In this document: one piece after another, positions 22,901 to 33,300 of the stretch
Layout: the number at the start of each line of letters is the position of its first letter
How positions within the stretch are numbered: the first letter of the stretch is position 1
Assembly: GCA_000226015.1 (NCBI GenBank)
Contig: JH152948.1
Span: forward strand, 57,729 to 121,728
Direction: 5' to 3'
DNA: 64,000 nt
Source of the DNA: Mnemiopsis leidyi
Lineage: Eukaryota > Ctenophora > Tentaculata > Lobata > Bolinopsidae
Program-made: the position numbers and the translations under genes
The notes under the pieces: model-generated
Database searches by the model: none
Told to the model about the DNA's origin: nothing
Seen by the model: only the letters and a program-made list of their open reading frames with translations

Positions 22901-25492
22901 TGGCATCCAATATTTATTGAGAGAATCGCTAAATTACAAATTTACTCGAAAATGATGTTCTAGAATATCGAGAAAAATTTGGTTGAGGTACGAACTTGAG
23001 GTTAGGAGGTTTAGGAGGGACTAGCGATGTGTCCTCAGGATGCTCCCTCCGGTACTTCACAGCCATCTTCTGCATGTGAATACCCAGCTTACACAGATGT
23101 ACACCCGATTGTAGCTCCTATAAAACACGAAGTTTAATCGATGAAAAGGAAGCAATGAAAAGGAAGCAATGAAAAGGAAGCACTAAAGTTGTCGACTAAT
23201 TTCATCGGAGTTGGTATGTTTTGTAAAAGCACAAACTGGTAGCACGAATTCGGAAACAACAAACAAATAGTTGGAGGTAGCGTACCGGGAAGAATCGATT
23301 TGGTGCAATCTCTGCTCTGATCATTTTGTAGAGCCACTCAGCTAAGTCTTCCTTAAAGGGCAGCAGTGGATCATACCCTGGAAATTACAGATTTGTCATA
23401 ATTCTGTTAGAGAAACCTAATGAGACTACTAAAATGAACTCTAATCTGAACCAACCCACTATACTCAGTAAATCAGACTATAACCACAGGCTTGTGACTG
23501 AGAGTATACAAAAAGCTAAACACACTGACCTGCAGAACCAGCATCTTTACACTGGACAGTAGAACAAGTAGCGATAAAGCCGAGTCTCTTCCTGTTCTGT
23601 GCGAGTCCGGAAGAGAAGAAGCAGTGCGGATCGTAGTAGTCCTCGTCGTCGTAGTGGTACATCTTCTCGTAGGGGTTGGAGGGGGTCCCCAGGTCGGCGG
23701 GAGCCGCAGCGGCAGCTGTGCTCATCCCTTCTGTAGGAGGTGTTGCGTTTAGAGATTTAGCGAGAAGTAGTTATCTCATATCTGTGTGGAGACATGCCTT
23801 GCGATTAGCGAGTGTACTGCAGAAAATCTGTAAGCTTAGAGTTTAGTTATCAGTGATCTCGCAGATTCGCACACTGGGTGATCTGTGAACAAAGGTTGTC
23901 TCAAATCTCGGTATTATACAAGTAGAATCGGGGGAAGAATCTTCAGTAGGTCAGTGAAACTTTTCGAAAAAAAAACTTTAAGAAAAGAAACCTTAATCCT
24001 AAAGCGTTAAGAATAATAAGTTCCTAGATGAAAGATCGAATGAGAAAGAGAGCAGCACGGAAATAAGCCGATTGAAAACTTTGATCAACTATAAGAGAAT
24101 ATTGAAATATAAGAGAGTACTTAATCATGACCGTTAGATCGCTGGATTATAAAACAATGGTATTTTACTCTGCTACATCCGTTTTCTTGAATCTGGCTCC
24201 TTGACAACTTTGTTAAAAGAGCGAACAAAAAGTATAGAATTTTAACGCATTATAGCTTTCCGGAAACGTCCCTCAATGTGAAGCATGGCGGACTTAAACG
24301 TAGTCAGTTTAGCTCCGGCGTTAGACCAGCGTATTTCTCTGAGTCTAGTTATTGAGATAGCGATCTCGGGAATTTTCCAGAGGAGACAACAAGTCATTTA
24401 GGCTGGACAGCAAAGTCAGAAGTCTGGTCAAATAGCCAGATTGTTGAAATCTTAAAACGGTGTTCTACAAAGTTACCGGAGGAATATTACAAAGTGACGT
24501 TTATATAGGCTATGTTTGGAAACTCTAAATCGACTTAAATAACAGTTGATTGGTCACTGAAGTTTGTCATGGTGAACAGTGAACACTCACAGTTAATATT
24601 CCTATATAATTGCATGCACGAGAAAAGACGGCAACGCGCGGATTACTTGGTTTTACAAAATTTGCAAGTTATATAACTGTTCAACATTTGTGAAGTTCAA
24701 TCATAAATCATAATTTTGGAGACAAATAATCCCATTATAATAAACTCTAAACTCTGAATGGACGTTAGAGTTTTAGGAGGAGTCGGAAATCTGTTCAATC
24801 ATGTGACGGCAATTGACCAATGAGAAACGAGGTACGAAGAATCGATTTTGAGAATCGATGTCACGTGATAATAAATATTTCCGACTCCTTCTCAAGAACT
24901 CTGACGTACATTGTATCAGATTAAAACTTTGTATGATGTTCTTTTTTTGTAAAAAATAACGACATAGGATAGGACATGATTGAACGAATAACGAATCTTA
25001 TTCTTTAGACTTTTAGACATAGAATAAGGTCAATAATGATTCAGACATACAAATCGTATGATATGAATAAATAAAAAATTAACAGTTCGAATTTAGGATC
25101 CAACTGTTATTAGGAAAGTTCCTGTTTCAGAAAAACGGGCGAAAAAGCTGGAATATGTAACGATCGTAGTTGAAGCAAAGTAATCGTATTTTTATTGCAG
25201 AACTTTTTTGTGGTAAACGGATTTATAGTGCAACGCTGTAGTAAAGCAGTAAACTTATATAGATTTACTTTACTTGTCGAATTAAGTTAGACCACAGTTA
25301 TCTTTTGTAATGCAATATCAATATGATGTTTAAATTAAAGCAGAATTGGTTTTAGATAAGATTTTCAGAGCTGAAAATGTTGGTTCCATGAATTTTTCTA
25401 AAAGAATCTAGGAGCTTGGTTTTGATGAATCTTACAATTCAGCAAAACTTACCACCAGTTTCCTGACTACGGACATACGCGAAGTTGGACAT
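10970..25492 (-). CDS. Large GAS2-like cytolinker: CH domain, GAS2 domain, long acidic/SPK-rich tail
   Basis: Predicted to cross-link actin (CH) and microtubules (GAS2). Exons: 25453-25492, 23530-23730, 23286-23377, 23056-23117, 22502-22646, 21836-22015 or 21650-21787, 20365-20439, 19952-20078, 19740-19835, 18865-19620, 18667-18735, 18330-18542, 18130-18225, 17602-17949, 16641-17164, 15079-16452, 14671-14788, 14582-14599, 14384-14478, 14040-14228, 13354-13449, 13098-13166, 12493-12597, 12100-12270, 11892-11999, 11256-11375, 10970-11055. This gives about 1842 aa; human GAS2L proteins are about 680-880. CH landmarks: [35 protein letters not shown]2 landmarks: [18 protein letters not shown], then [14 protein letters not shown]. 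The tail has Ser/Pro/Lys-rich blocks and a 458-codon acidic exon, plus TPLP and SNLPVKK, which fit the [ST]x[IL]P EB-binding pattern. Uncertain points: upstream start (frame stays open above Met at 25492), the donor at 23056, a frame break at 16.9-17.0 kb, and the 18-bp microexon. Confidence 0.85.
11793..11892 (-). other. Alternative 3' extension of a tail exon
   Basis: The exon starting at 11999 can end at a strong GTAAGT donor (exon end 11892) or run on in frame to a GTGAGC donor (exon end 11793). Both versions are multiples of three and leave phase 1, so both splice in frame to the exon at 11256-11375. The extension adds 33 residues, part of them hydrophobic ([15 protein letters not shown]), unlike the rest of the tail. 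Confidence 0.5.
15047..15078 (-). other. Possible alternative C terminus by intron retention
   Basis: The 1374-bp acidic exon ends at a GTCAGC donor (exon end 15079). If that donor is not used the frame adds ten residues (QQRARRILS-type end) and stops at 15047-15049. The spliced form joins STASEKG to [20 protein letters not shown], which keeps composition and phase, so I take splicing as the main form. Confidence 0.45.
16919..17023 (-). repeat. 36-bp coding tandem repeat with a reading-frame break
   Basis: Inside the GAS2-like tail exon, two and a half copies of a 12-codon unit ([12 protein letters not shown]) are followed by a copy shortened by 6 bp. The frame read from the upstream side stops soon after the last copy. 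The frame that continues downstream ([15 protein letters not shown]) is shifted, and has its own stop just before the join. A 44- or 80-nt intron using a GTGAAG in the repeat and the AG before CTTCTG would restore phase, but it has a poor pyrimidine tract. Repeat-length variation or an assembly error is an alternative. Confidence 0.7.
20095..20232. repeat. AT-rich tandem repeat beside a 3' splice site
   Basis: Four copies of a roughly 33-36-bp unit (ATACTGGATATTAAGTACACAA followed by an ATAATTATA tract). It sits in the intron just upstream, on the - strand, of the exon that encodes the second half of the GAS2 domain (20078-19952). Confidence 0.8.
20669..21028 (-). CDS. Probable internal first exon of the GAS2-like gene (CH-less isoform)
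   Basis: A 120-codon open exon starts at Met ([17 protein letters not shown]) and ends at a good donor (AAG/GTAGTA) in phase 0, the phase needed by the next exon (20439, VQACAAEC). There is an in-frame stop upstream of the Met. The only upstream AG would give phase 1, which the CH exons (phase 0 out) cannot supply. It therefore fits an alternative first exon driven from within the gene and not a cassette exon. The encoded segment is basic and has Cys/His residues ([15 protein letters not shown]). I recognise no domain. The isoform would keep the GAS2 domain and tail but lack the CH domain. Confidence 0.6.
21451..21597. repeat. 28-bp GC-rich tandem repeat
   Basis: Five copies of CCGGGCCGTAGCAGCAGAAC plus CGCTACAA, and a decayed sixth. 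The array begins about 50 bp downstream (- strand sense) of the donor of the second CH exon. The unit is far richer in GC than the surrounding intron. Confidence 0.88.
21650..21787 (-). CDS. Alternative CH-domain exon B of the GAS2-like gene
   Basis: 46 codons, phase 0 in and out, beginning [20 protein letters not shown] and ending STLDEK before a GTATTG donor. It is a paralogue of exon A at 21836-22015 (about 24 of the first 30 residues match by eye) but has a shorter Pro-rich linker. This is the last CH helix plus the linker to the GAS2 domain. Only 48 nt separate it from exon A, which should prevent both being spliced into one mRNA. Confidence 0.8.
21836..22015 (-). CDS. Alternative CH-domain exon A of the GAS2-like gene
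   Basis: 60 codons, phase 0 in and out. It begins [20 protein letters not shown] and continues into a Glu/Pro repeat (PEPEPEPEP) and [10 protein letters not shown] before a GTAACT donor. It has the same acceptor phase and the same exit phase as exon B, so either can link the CH exon at 22502-22646 to the GAS2 exon at 20365-20439. Confidence 0.82.
24757..24906. mobile_element. MITE with about 45-bp inverted arms, in GAS2-like intron 1
   Basis: Left arm from ACGTTAGAGTTTTAGGAGGA through GTCGGAAAT to ATCATGTGAC. The right arm is its inverse (GTCACGTGAT...ATTTCCGACTCCTT...AACTCTGACGT). The centre has GACCAATGAGAA and GAGGTACGA, the same words as in the element at 44883-45003 and the 21-bp array at 30.6 kb. 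No coding capacity. Target duplication not resolved. Confidence 0.7.
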
Positions 25493-26156
25493 GTCACAGT
25501 GATAACAAGCTTGGTCCGCTACTAAAATAAGTAGTTCGAAACGCAATCAACTCGAATCAAAAGTAACTGAAACTGCTCCTTTGTCCCGCATCTAGGTTCA
25601 CAACAAGTTGAGATGTCAGCATGATTTCATGAATAGGACAATCCTGCTAGTTTTCTCCACTGCATGCTGGCTGTAGGGTCACGTGAACATGGCAGAGTGA
25701 CAGACACTTGTTAAGCGTGTACGAAACAGAGCTCTCCACTTGTTTTGTAAAGTATATAAGCTACGTTATCTACCGACAGTACATCTACATTAACTTATAA
25801 TAATACAGAACTTGCTATCGGCATCCATTTCAAGTTCTATACATTTAAGTTTAACAAGTGTTCTTATTTCTCAAAGTAATATCCTTTAAGGACTTTATGA
25901 TAATATTCAAGATCCGGAGACTATTGGGTCAGAGACTGACTCCTGGAATATCACTGCCCACCAGATCTCAACTAGCTGCTATATTTGAAGTGTAACATAT
26001 AAGCTGGAATGGAGATAGACCTATGAGATCAGGTTAAAATTAGGAAACAAGCTACAGCTCGCGATAGACTTTGAGTAACGATGATCGTACTGTGCAGTAG
26101 AGATCAACTCAGATATTCATCAGGCCTCCTGCTCATCACAGTTTGACTGCCACTAG

Positions 26157-26281
26157 TGGGGAGGTATCGCAAATGATAGTTTTGACTGCAAACAGCGATT
26201 AACCTTGATAAGAAGCCAGGTCCGACCAATCAATATCGTAAACACTCTCTAGCTCTAAAACAAATGTGCGACACCTCCCCA
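26157..26281. mobile_element. MITE with GGGGAGGT ends
   Basis: Starts GGGGAGGTATCGCAAAT and ends with the inverse ATGTGCGACACCTCCCC. The interior contains CCGACCAATCAATATCG, related to the core of the other copies in this window. About 125 bp, no open frame. Confidence 0.65.
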
Positions 26282-27660
26282 TTGAGCCCAGAATGGCCAA
26301 CAAAACTGATAATATACAAGATGGTATCGGCACACCTCGATATTTCAAGATACGACATCAACGGTAAGATTACAAAGGTAAATTAGACCAAAAAGCGTGC
26401 TGGACATTTCTAACTATGAACCGAGTACTTCACGACTACACCAGATGAACAAGTTACAAACACTGCCAATCAGTAAACGTTGTAACATTAATGGAAACTT
26501 CAAGGCATGCAACAGTTAAGTTAACATTATCCATGATCATAAGGATTTGTGATTAAACTAACAAGGAAATTTCTCTACATCACACCAGTGATAGCTCAGG
26601 TTGAGGATGCTTGGTGGCATGGTTTGGAAGAAGCTTTGGCGATAAATATCAAAATATCAAATGAGTTAAAACAGTAAGTCTCAATTAGTTTAAGTTAAAG
26701 CTGGTTAGTTGCGAACAAACGGTGGGAAAAAGAGTACATTGATAATTACGTATCTATCGTCAGCTTGATATGGGCGGATTGGAGCAAATCGGTTGCCAGA
26801 TAAATCCACTTGATAAGTGCTTGCCTGTGGGCTGTGAGAATCATTTCAGGAACATTTATGTGCATACAAAGTTTGAAATGACATAAAATAAAATACAAAT
26901 TTGCAAGGATTGAAGTTGTATTAAACATTTTTGATTAAGATGAACGACCGGTATTATAAGCATTTTATTACATTTCACCCAGCATGACTCACAACTTTAA
27001 CAACATTGAATTGAATATAAAGCCATGAGCTAATGTGTGAGTTCATGTGTGCATTAAAAAATATTGTGTTTGACGAGTAAACTCTTAAAACGTAGTCACT
27101 TCCAAATTCTTTGCTATTGTAACATTGATGTGATCTTACTGATACTGACCTTATTCACAAAAATCTATCTAATGATTAGGCGAATAATGATGATAATCTT
27201 TTCTACAACGAAGTAATATAAAGCTTATAATGATCATCAGCGAAAAACAAGTAGCCGAGAAAACCTAACGATTTTAACAAATCATCCCGTGGGTTAGCTA
27301 ATTTTCACAGTTGCTCTACTTCAAATTAATTATGACATGGTAAATAGCATCTGAACTTGGTAACCAATAAACGATAGATAATCTGCAAGTACCGTGTATC
27401 GGTTGCTATGAAACTGAGTTAACGTTGACAATTTTGAAGGAATAATATGAAACATTAAATATCGAGTAGAGTCGAAATATAGAGCATCTTTTACAGTCTC
27501 AATCAGATGAAATAATCCAAAATTCAATAAGCAATTCTAACTTCGGAGCGGAACTGTTAAAATACAGTGAAAGCAATATACATTAACACAAATTGTGAGT
27601 GATATTACTTCGGATTGGGCCTGATTCTGGTGAAGCTAATTACGGGATTGGCTCATTACC
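26282..27660. other. Non-coding stretch upstream of the GAS2-like gene
   Basis: AT-rich, no exon-like open frames with splice signals on either strand. The open frames at 26746-26928 and 27330-27527 (-) lack coding character. Confidence 0.5.
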
Positions 27661-27665
27661 AAGAT

Positions 27666-27931
27666 CACGTGACAGCGCAAACAACTGTAAAAGAACAATC
27701 CGCTCCAGAACAATATCTAACAAGACACGTGACTAAATACAGACACAGGATTGGTGGAACGTGTCATCACGTGTACAACACGTGACTTCTATCAGATAGC
27801 ACGTTTCGCGTGCACTATCGTTTATGGAAAACGGCACGCGGTCAGCCGACCGGGGATCACAATACAGGGACAAGTGTGACTTGAAGTAAATACTCCTGGA
27901 CCGGTTTCACGTATACAAGCCGGCCCACGTG
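27666..27931. promoter_or_regulatory. Cluster of five CACGTG E-boxes
   Basis: CACGTG occurs at 27666, 27726, 27768, 27779 and 27926. Four of the five read CACGTGAC, the extended palindrome favoured by bHLH-zip factors of the MITF/TFE and USF families. A random sequence of this composition would hold well under one. The cluster lies about 2.2 kb upstream of the first recognised exon of the GAS2-like gene and 2.4 kb upstream of the phosphoesterase start, so it could serve either. Caution: the MITEs in this window also carry CATGTGAC/CACGTGAT in their arms, so some boxes may be decayed transposon ends. Confidence 0.5.
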
Positions 27932-28428
27932 ACTGGATTGTTTACAAACAATCATGTATCAAATCACTGCTCCCAAAGTTGCTTATAGTGGTCGTCTCCG
28001 TGAAGCGGTGATACCGCAACATTAGTTCACAAACTACATCGGCCTGCACGAGCTGCCATTGTCGGTTTACTCAGACCACATGTCCTTATTTGACGATTGT
28101 TACCAAATTTTAAATCACGACTGAGCGGAATTCGCACCGTGAGGGCACATAGTGCTGGGAACAACAAACAAGCTTTAAGATGAGCTGCTTTAAATTTTTA
28201 GTATGTCGGCCAAAAGTCGCCGTAAATTTAAAATTTCGAACAGCGTGATAGCATTATCGTCCAATTGTTTCTTACATCCCTAACAATGCTTCACAAGCTC
28301 TTCTAAGAGACTTGGTCACAATGCGAACAACTTTTCAGGGGGTTAATCAAATAGCTATACCGCGATAAATTTATCCTTGACAAATATGCATCTTTTTTAA
28401 AATTTCAAATTATAGCTCAAATATTTAC

Positions 28429-28587
28429 GTGCCTGCACTTTACAGCGCTGAATTCCGCTTCTCCCATGATTTTCGATCCACAATCACAAGGATGTTCTTC
28501 TCCAGTTCTACTAATTATGATCTCTAATCTCAAACTCTTGCATGAGAAGTGTACTTGAATACTTGATCTCCCGTCCGCTGAGTTAAC
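28429..28587 (-). other. Exon-like open block upstream of the GAS2-like gene
   Basis: A 159-bp block, phase 0 in and out, between acceptor CCTTTTCAG and donor GTAAAT. It encodes VNSADGRSSIQVHFSCKSL and later EEHPCDCGSKIMGEAEFSA, ending KCRH. Its exit phase does not match the first GAS2-like exon (25521, phase 1 in), so I cannot join them. It could be an untranslated or unrelated exon, or chance. Confidence 0.25.
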
Positions 28588-29718
28588 CTGAAAAGGGTTT
28601 GTTTTAGAACGGGGATTAAACTTGACTGTGAGACGTCTCGCGTAATCTGTAAAGCACCTAAATATTACAGTGCCGCGCGACGAAGCAAGGCCCGATCTCC
28701 CATAATAGTATCATCTCAAGTAATTCCAAAACGAGAGCTGGAATAAAACAATCCGACCCTCTCTGCCGGAATACTCTCTAAGCCTGACATAAGAGGTCTG
28801 TAGACTGCAGCTGCAGAGCGGAGAGTGATCGGGGCGGGGTCTAATCGGGGAAAAGTCCTGGACACGCCTTCTAGGTGCCATCTCTTCTCACTGCGTCATG
28901 TTTCTTGGTATCTGCTTCAGAGCTCAACGTACTATAACTTGAAGTGTCTAGGTGGCGTGTATAAGGTACCCGGCTAAGGTCAAGACATCTGACAAGACAT
29001 TGTCAGATGTAGAGAGTGTTTCATCTGGTTTTTCATCTAATTTTAAACATCAGAAAACAGCCGAAACGCTTATACTTTAGCAATGCCCTATCCATGCTCT
29101 ACTTCTTCTAATCTTCTAGTAATCTAAGATTTATGTCAAACTCCAACTGTTCTAGATGTGGTTCAAACTGATTGAAAGTGGTTTAGTGGTTAGTAACTAG
29201 CCTCATTATCGCTTAGCCAGTCTTTTCCACTGAACCGAATTATTAACTAGCCTGTTCTACTTCTATAGACTGGCAGACTGCTCTATATAAACCAGGCCAG
29301 TTAGTAAAACTACTTCATTATTATTATTATTTGTTTACTGTTAAACTCAAAATATTAATACTTCTGAATAGTGAATAAGCTTTCAAATAAGGCTGGTCTC
29401 GTGGATTTGACAAAATATTTATCTTTTACAAGTATTTATTCTCATTCTGACGAACCATTTTTGCGATCAGTGACAATGCCCTGAAGGAACTTTAGCATGG
29501 TTGCTGAATAAGTGGGCCTTGTGATTATCACAGTTTAATGCATGTCATAGAGAATGATTTTTATAATCGTCTCTCTGAACAGCACCAACAATCCAAGTAC
29601 ATAATTTCATGTCTGCATAAACAGATTACTTAGGTGGTCTGTTCTCCGTAAACATTCGTAGAGAAGCAAGGATCTGCGTGATAGCATTCGTATTTCTCGA
29701 CAGCTTGGCCAAGAAAAT

Positions 29719-29955
29719 CTATTTTAAGATTTCACACTTCACAGGAGACATGGAGTCGGACACCGATACTATAGCTATCAGGAACATCTGCTTCTCGCAG
29801 CTGTTATAGCCCTGTTCCCTGGTGTGTCTCATGACACGGTTCAGGCCCACTGACAGATACTTCTCAGATGGAGCTGTGAATTCCTTGCAGCTCTTCTGTG
29901 CGACAAATCTTGCACAACTCCAGCCTTCTCCATCGGTAACGATTGAGTAATCCAG
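29719..29955 (-). CDS. Orphan cysteine-containing open exon
   Basis: A 78-codon open frame ending in TAG, missed by Met-to-stop searches because it lacks an initial Met. It contains GEGWSCARFVAQKSCKEF, YLSVGLNRVMRHTREQ, NSCEKQMF and SPVKCEILK, with four Cys in 65 residues and good coding character. The acceptor just upstream (GCTTTAG) would put an in-frame TAA at the exon start, so the splicing is unresolved and no partner exon was found. It may be a relic or the last exon of a secreted protein gene. No family recognised. Confidence 0.3.
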   Translation of the reverse strand: MDYSIVTDGEGWSCARFVAQKSCKEFTAPSEKYLSVGLNRVMRHTREQGYNSCEKQMFLIAIVSVSDSMSPVKCEILK

Positions 29956-30360
29956 TTACCTAAAGCAACACCAATTGCAAAACGATCCCATGTGCTAGCT
30001 GATGACGCTCAATTATTGGTCGGAAAAAGTGCACGTGACAACAATGGAGCCGGCGGATTGGGGCATATCGGGGAGGGGTAGGTTGTACGTAGCGGGAAGG
30101 TAGACTCGACACCATTGAGTGAGTGGTGTTATGTCAGTAAAGACTATCTAACAGCCAGCATGACCCCATTAGATAGCTAGTTGTGCAGTTGTGACAGTTG
30201 TCTTCTTTTCGTGTTGATAACTTGTGAGTCGTTCCCCGAGCCTCGGTTCTCCTCATCCTCCTCTCTTTCTCCTACTTAACTGGACTCCGAGTCCAAGTCG
30301 AGGTTTATAACGAGACTCCGAGTAGCGGTTAATTACTCCACCACACCTCTAGCAAATTTA

Positions 30361-33300
30361 ATGTCTCGTATCTTCGCCATTTCCGACCTTCACACGGACT
30401 ATGAAGCTAACATGGAGTTTGTGGAAAGTTTGCCGTCCAGACCTGACGATGTGCTGATCGTGGCGGGAGATGTGAGCGACGATATCCCCAGGTAACTTTG
30501 AAGTAGTTTAGTTCGGACTTTGGCCAATTGGCATTTAAGAGGAAGGGTATTTCTAGCGAAGGGTAACTACTTTTTATATCATGCGACAGCGCTCGACCAA
30601 TAAGAAGTGAGGTACGACCAATAAGAAGTGAGGTACGACCAATAAGAAGTGAAGTACGACCAATAAGAAGTGAGGTACGACCAATAAGAAGTGAAGTACG
30701 ACCAATAAGAAGTGAGGCACGACCAATAAGAAGTGAGGTACGACCAATAAGAAGTTAGGTACGACCAATATAAAGAAGTGAGGTACGACCAATAAGAAGT
30801 GAGGTACGACCGATAAGAAGTGAGGTACGACCAATAAGAAGTGAGGTACGACCAATAAGAAGTGAGGTGCGACAAATCAAAATTGAGGTACGACCAATAA
30901 GACCAATCAAAATTGAAAAACGCTATCACACGGAATGACCCTCACAAGTTAACTTTCCCAATCGATGGAGGTTTTTGGTCCACACTTTGGTTTTACATGT
31001 TTTCAAAATTTGTATGTGATTTGTATGTGATGACACAGTTTGTTACAAACAATACGGCCTCTGCAACTAAATAACAGAAAATCATAACTTAATTAATTTT
31101 AACAGATAATGGTGCTTCGGACTTCGGAGGTTATTTACATTCGAGGAGGGTGTTATCAATTACTATCACAGAGCTAGAACTAGTTATCATTCATACCAGA
31201 GATTCAGAGAATCAAGAATTTTGATTAATTCGGTCATTTCATGAAACATGGGTGACAGGATACAATGGTGTCGATCCTTTTCCAGTCTTGAGCCCAGTAT
31301 TGGTATCACAATCTGCCTTATGAAAGATGTACATGATACGTACCCTACAAGTATAATATCAAATTCAAGCCAAAGAGCTTGTAATGTAGTAATATTGTTG
31401 CTAAGTAGTATCAATGTTCTTAGACAATAAATACGATAATTACATTATTGACAAAATTTAAAAAGTTCGAGCTCTCGACTCATCGAAAAGAAGATGTACG
31501 CAGCTTCTTAAACATCAGCTTATCTTTTCTAATGCCTGCTGAAAATTTGTAGAGAAGTGGAGAATATTCTTGACTCAAATGAATAACCGATTCCTGGAAA
31601 GGAACTGGGTTTAACTTAAGGCCCAAAAATTCTTACTGTTCTTGACCTATTCTTAAAGAAATTCAAACACGAGAACGAAAAATTAGGAATAGAAAGCATC
31701 GTTACATAATAATTTAAGGGATTCCGTATATTATCATTCGCCATTTCAGTTTTTGCTAATTATCAACTTCTTTGTCGAAATAAAAGTGGCTATTGGCGAA
31801 CCCAGTTGGAAGAAATTTTCCACTGCCCAATCAAAGTTCACTAAAATCGCAACAATGACCCTTTTAAATGTTAAATGTTATTACTCAACAGACTAGTGGA
31901 GACGCTAAGTATCCTGAAAGCGAAGTACAAAGAGGTCTACTTCATTCCGGGAAACCACGAGCTGTGGATAAACAAAACCGACCTTGCCCCTAACTCTCTG
32001 GTCAAGCTCTTTGAGATTGTCAGACATTGTAATGCTATCGGTAAGTTGGAACATATACATTTCTTAACTATACATTCCTTAACTATGCAGCTTAAACTAA
32101 TTCAATCATGATACTTCTTTTTTTCCCACCTAAAGAAGATGTACTTTAAAACAAAACAAAACTCCCTGACCTGAAGGAAAATTCCACCTGTTTTCGAAAC
32201 TCAAGGATAAGGATTTCTCCCTGAACACGTTAAATGTGCAGGTAACCTAACACAACCCATTACTCAGGAGTACAGACTGAGCCGGGCAAGGTGAGATGTT
32301 TGGACGGGAGTGATGTCTGGATAGTTCCTCTGTACTCCTGGTATGCCGGACCAGACGACGACCCTAAAAACACTCTCTACGTTCCTGGCGGACTGACTTC
32401 ATGGAAAGATCTTACTCTGAAGGAGATGGGTTGGAGCGATGCGTACTTTTGCAAGGTAGGAATCCGGGAGGGTTTGATTAGGTATGGGATCAACTAAAAC
32501 ATCAGGAATTTCATTTCTTATCGACCATTACACACAGATCTGAAACCGTGAAATTATTTAACAGTTTCCCTCACTTCTGCAGTGGCCGCCCCTAAAGAGA
32601 CGAGCGTCAGGGAGCTGTCCCAGCTTGGCACAACTCTTTGCCGACATGAACACTGAGCGGTTGACAAACGACTACGACGCCCCGGTCATCACATTCTCCC
32701 ACTTTGTTCCCCGACCGGAACTGATGAGGGCTAGTGTACAGGATGAAACCGAGATCGCGTTAGAGAGGAATATCATGGTTAGTAGTTAGTTCTAGATATA
32801 CTAGTACTATCCATAGTAGTTAGTTCTAGTTATAGTGGTTATACTAGTTCTAGTTAAAAGTTATAGCAGTTAGTACTAGGGTTAGTAGTTGTAATTATAC
32901 TAGTACTAGTTATAGTAGTAAGTACTAGTGTCTTAGTAGTTAGTACTAGTAGCAAGTACTAGTGAATTTGATAAGTTCATTAGTACCTTAACCTTTTGGT
33001 AAGTGTTCTTTATACAACCTAAACGTATGAAAACCTTGCAGAATCTCTCCACCGTTATAGCTTTTTGTAATGTTTATGATCTGTAGTGGTGACTGTATTA
33101 AATATAGCAATTTTTGTTCAAAACTCGGGAAAAATTTATTTCAGCCTCTTGAAACTTATATGGTCACCATTTTGAACAGTTGTGTATTAAGTTGCATTGT
33201 AGTACGTGAGGGTGTGGGTGCTCAGCTTCAAATGTCTAAAAGGCTGTGTATGAATATCAATGAGATAAAAAATAGACAAATACAATGAACTGAAGAAGTT

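Noticed and set aside
23000-23055. Extension of the CH exon ([16 protein letters not shown]) to a GTACCT donor
   Set aside because: It stays open and looks partly coding, but it exits in phase 0 while the next exon needs phase 2. The earlier GTACCG donor at 23056 fits, though both donors are weak.
30579-30929. 116- and 93-codon open frames on the - strand
   Set aside because: They are readings of the 21-bp intronic array (unit divisible by three), giving a seven-residue repeat in every frame.
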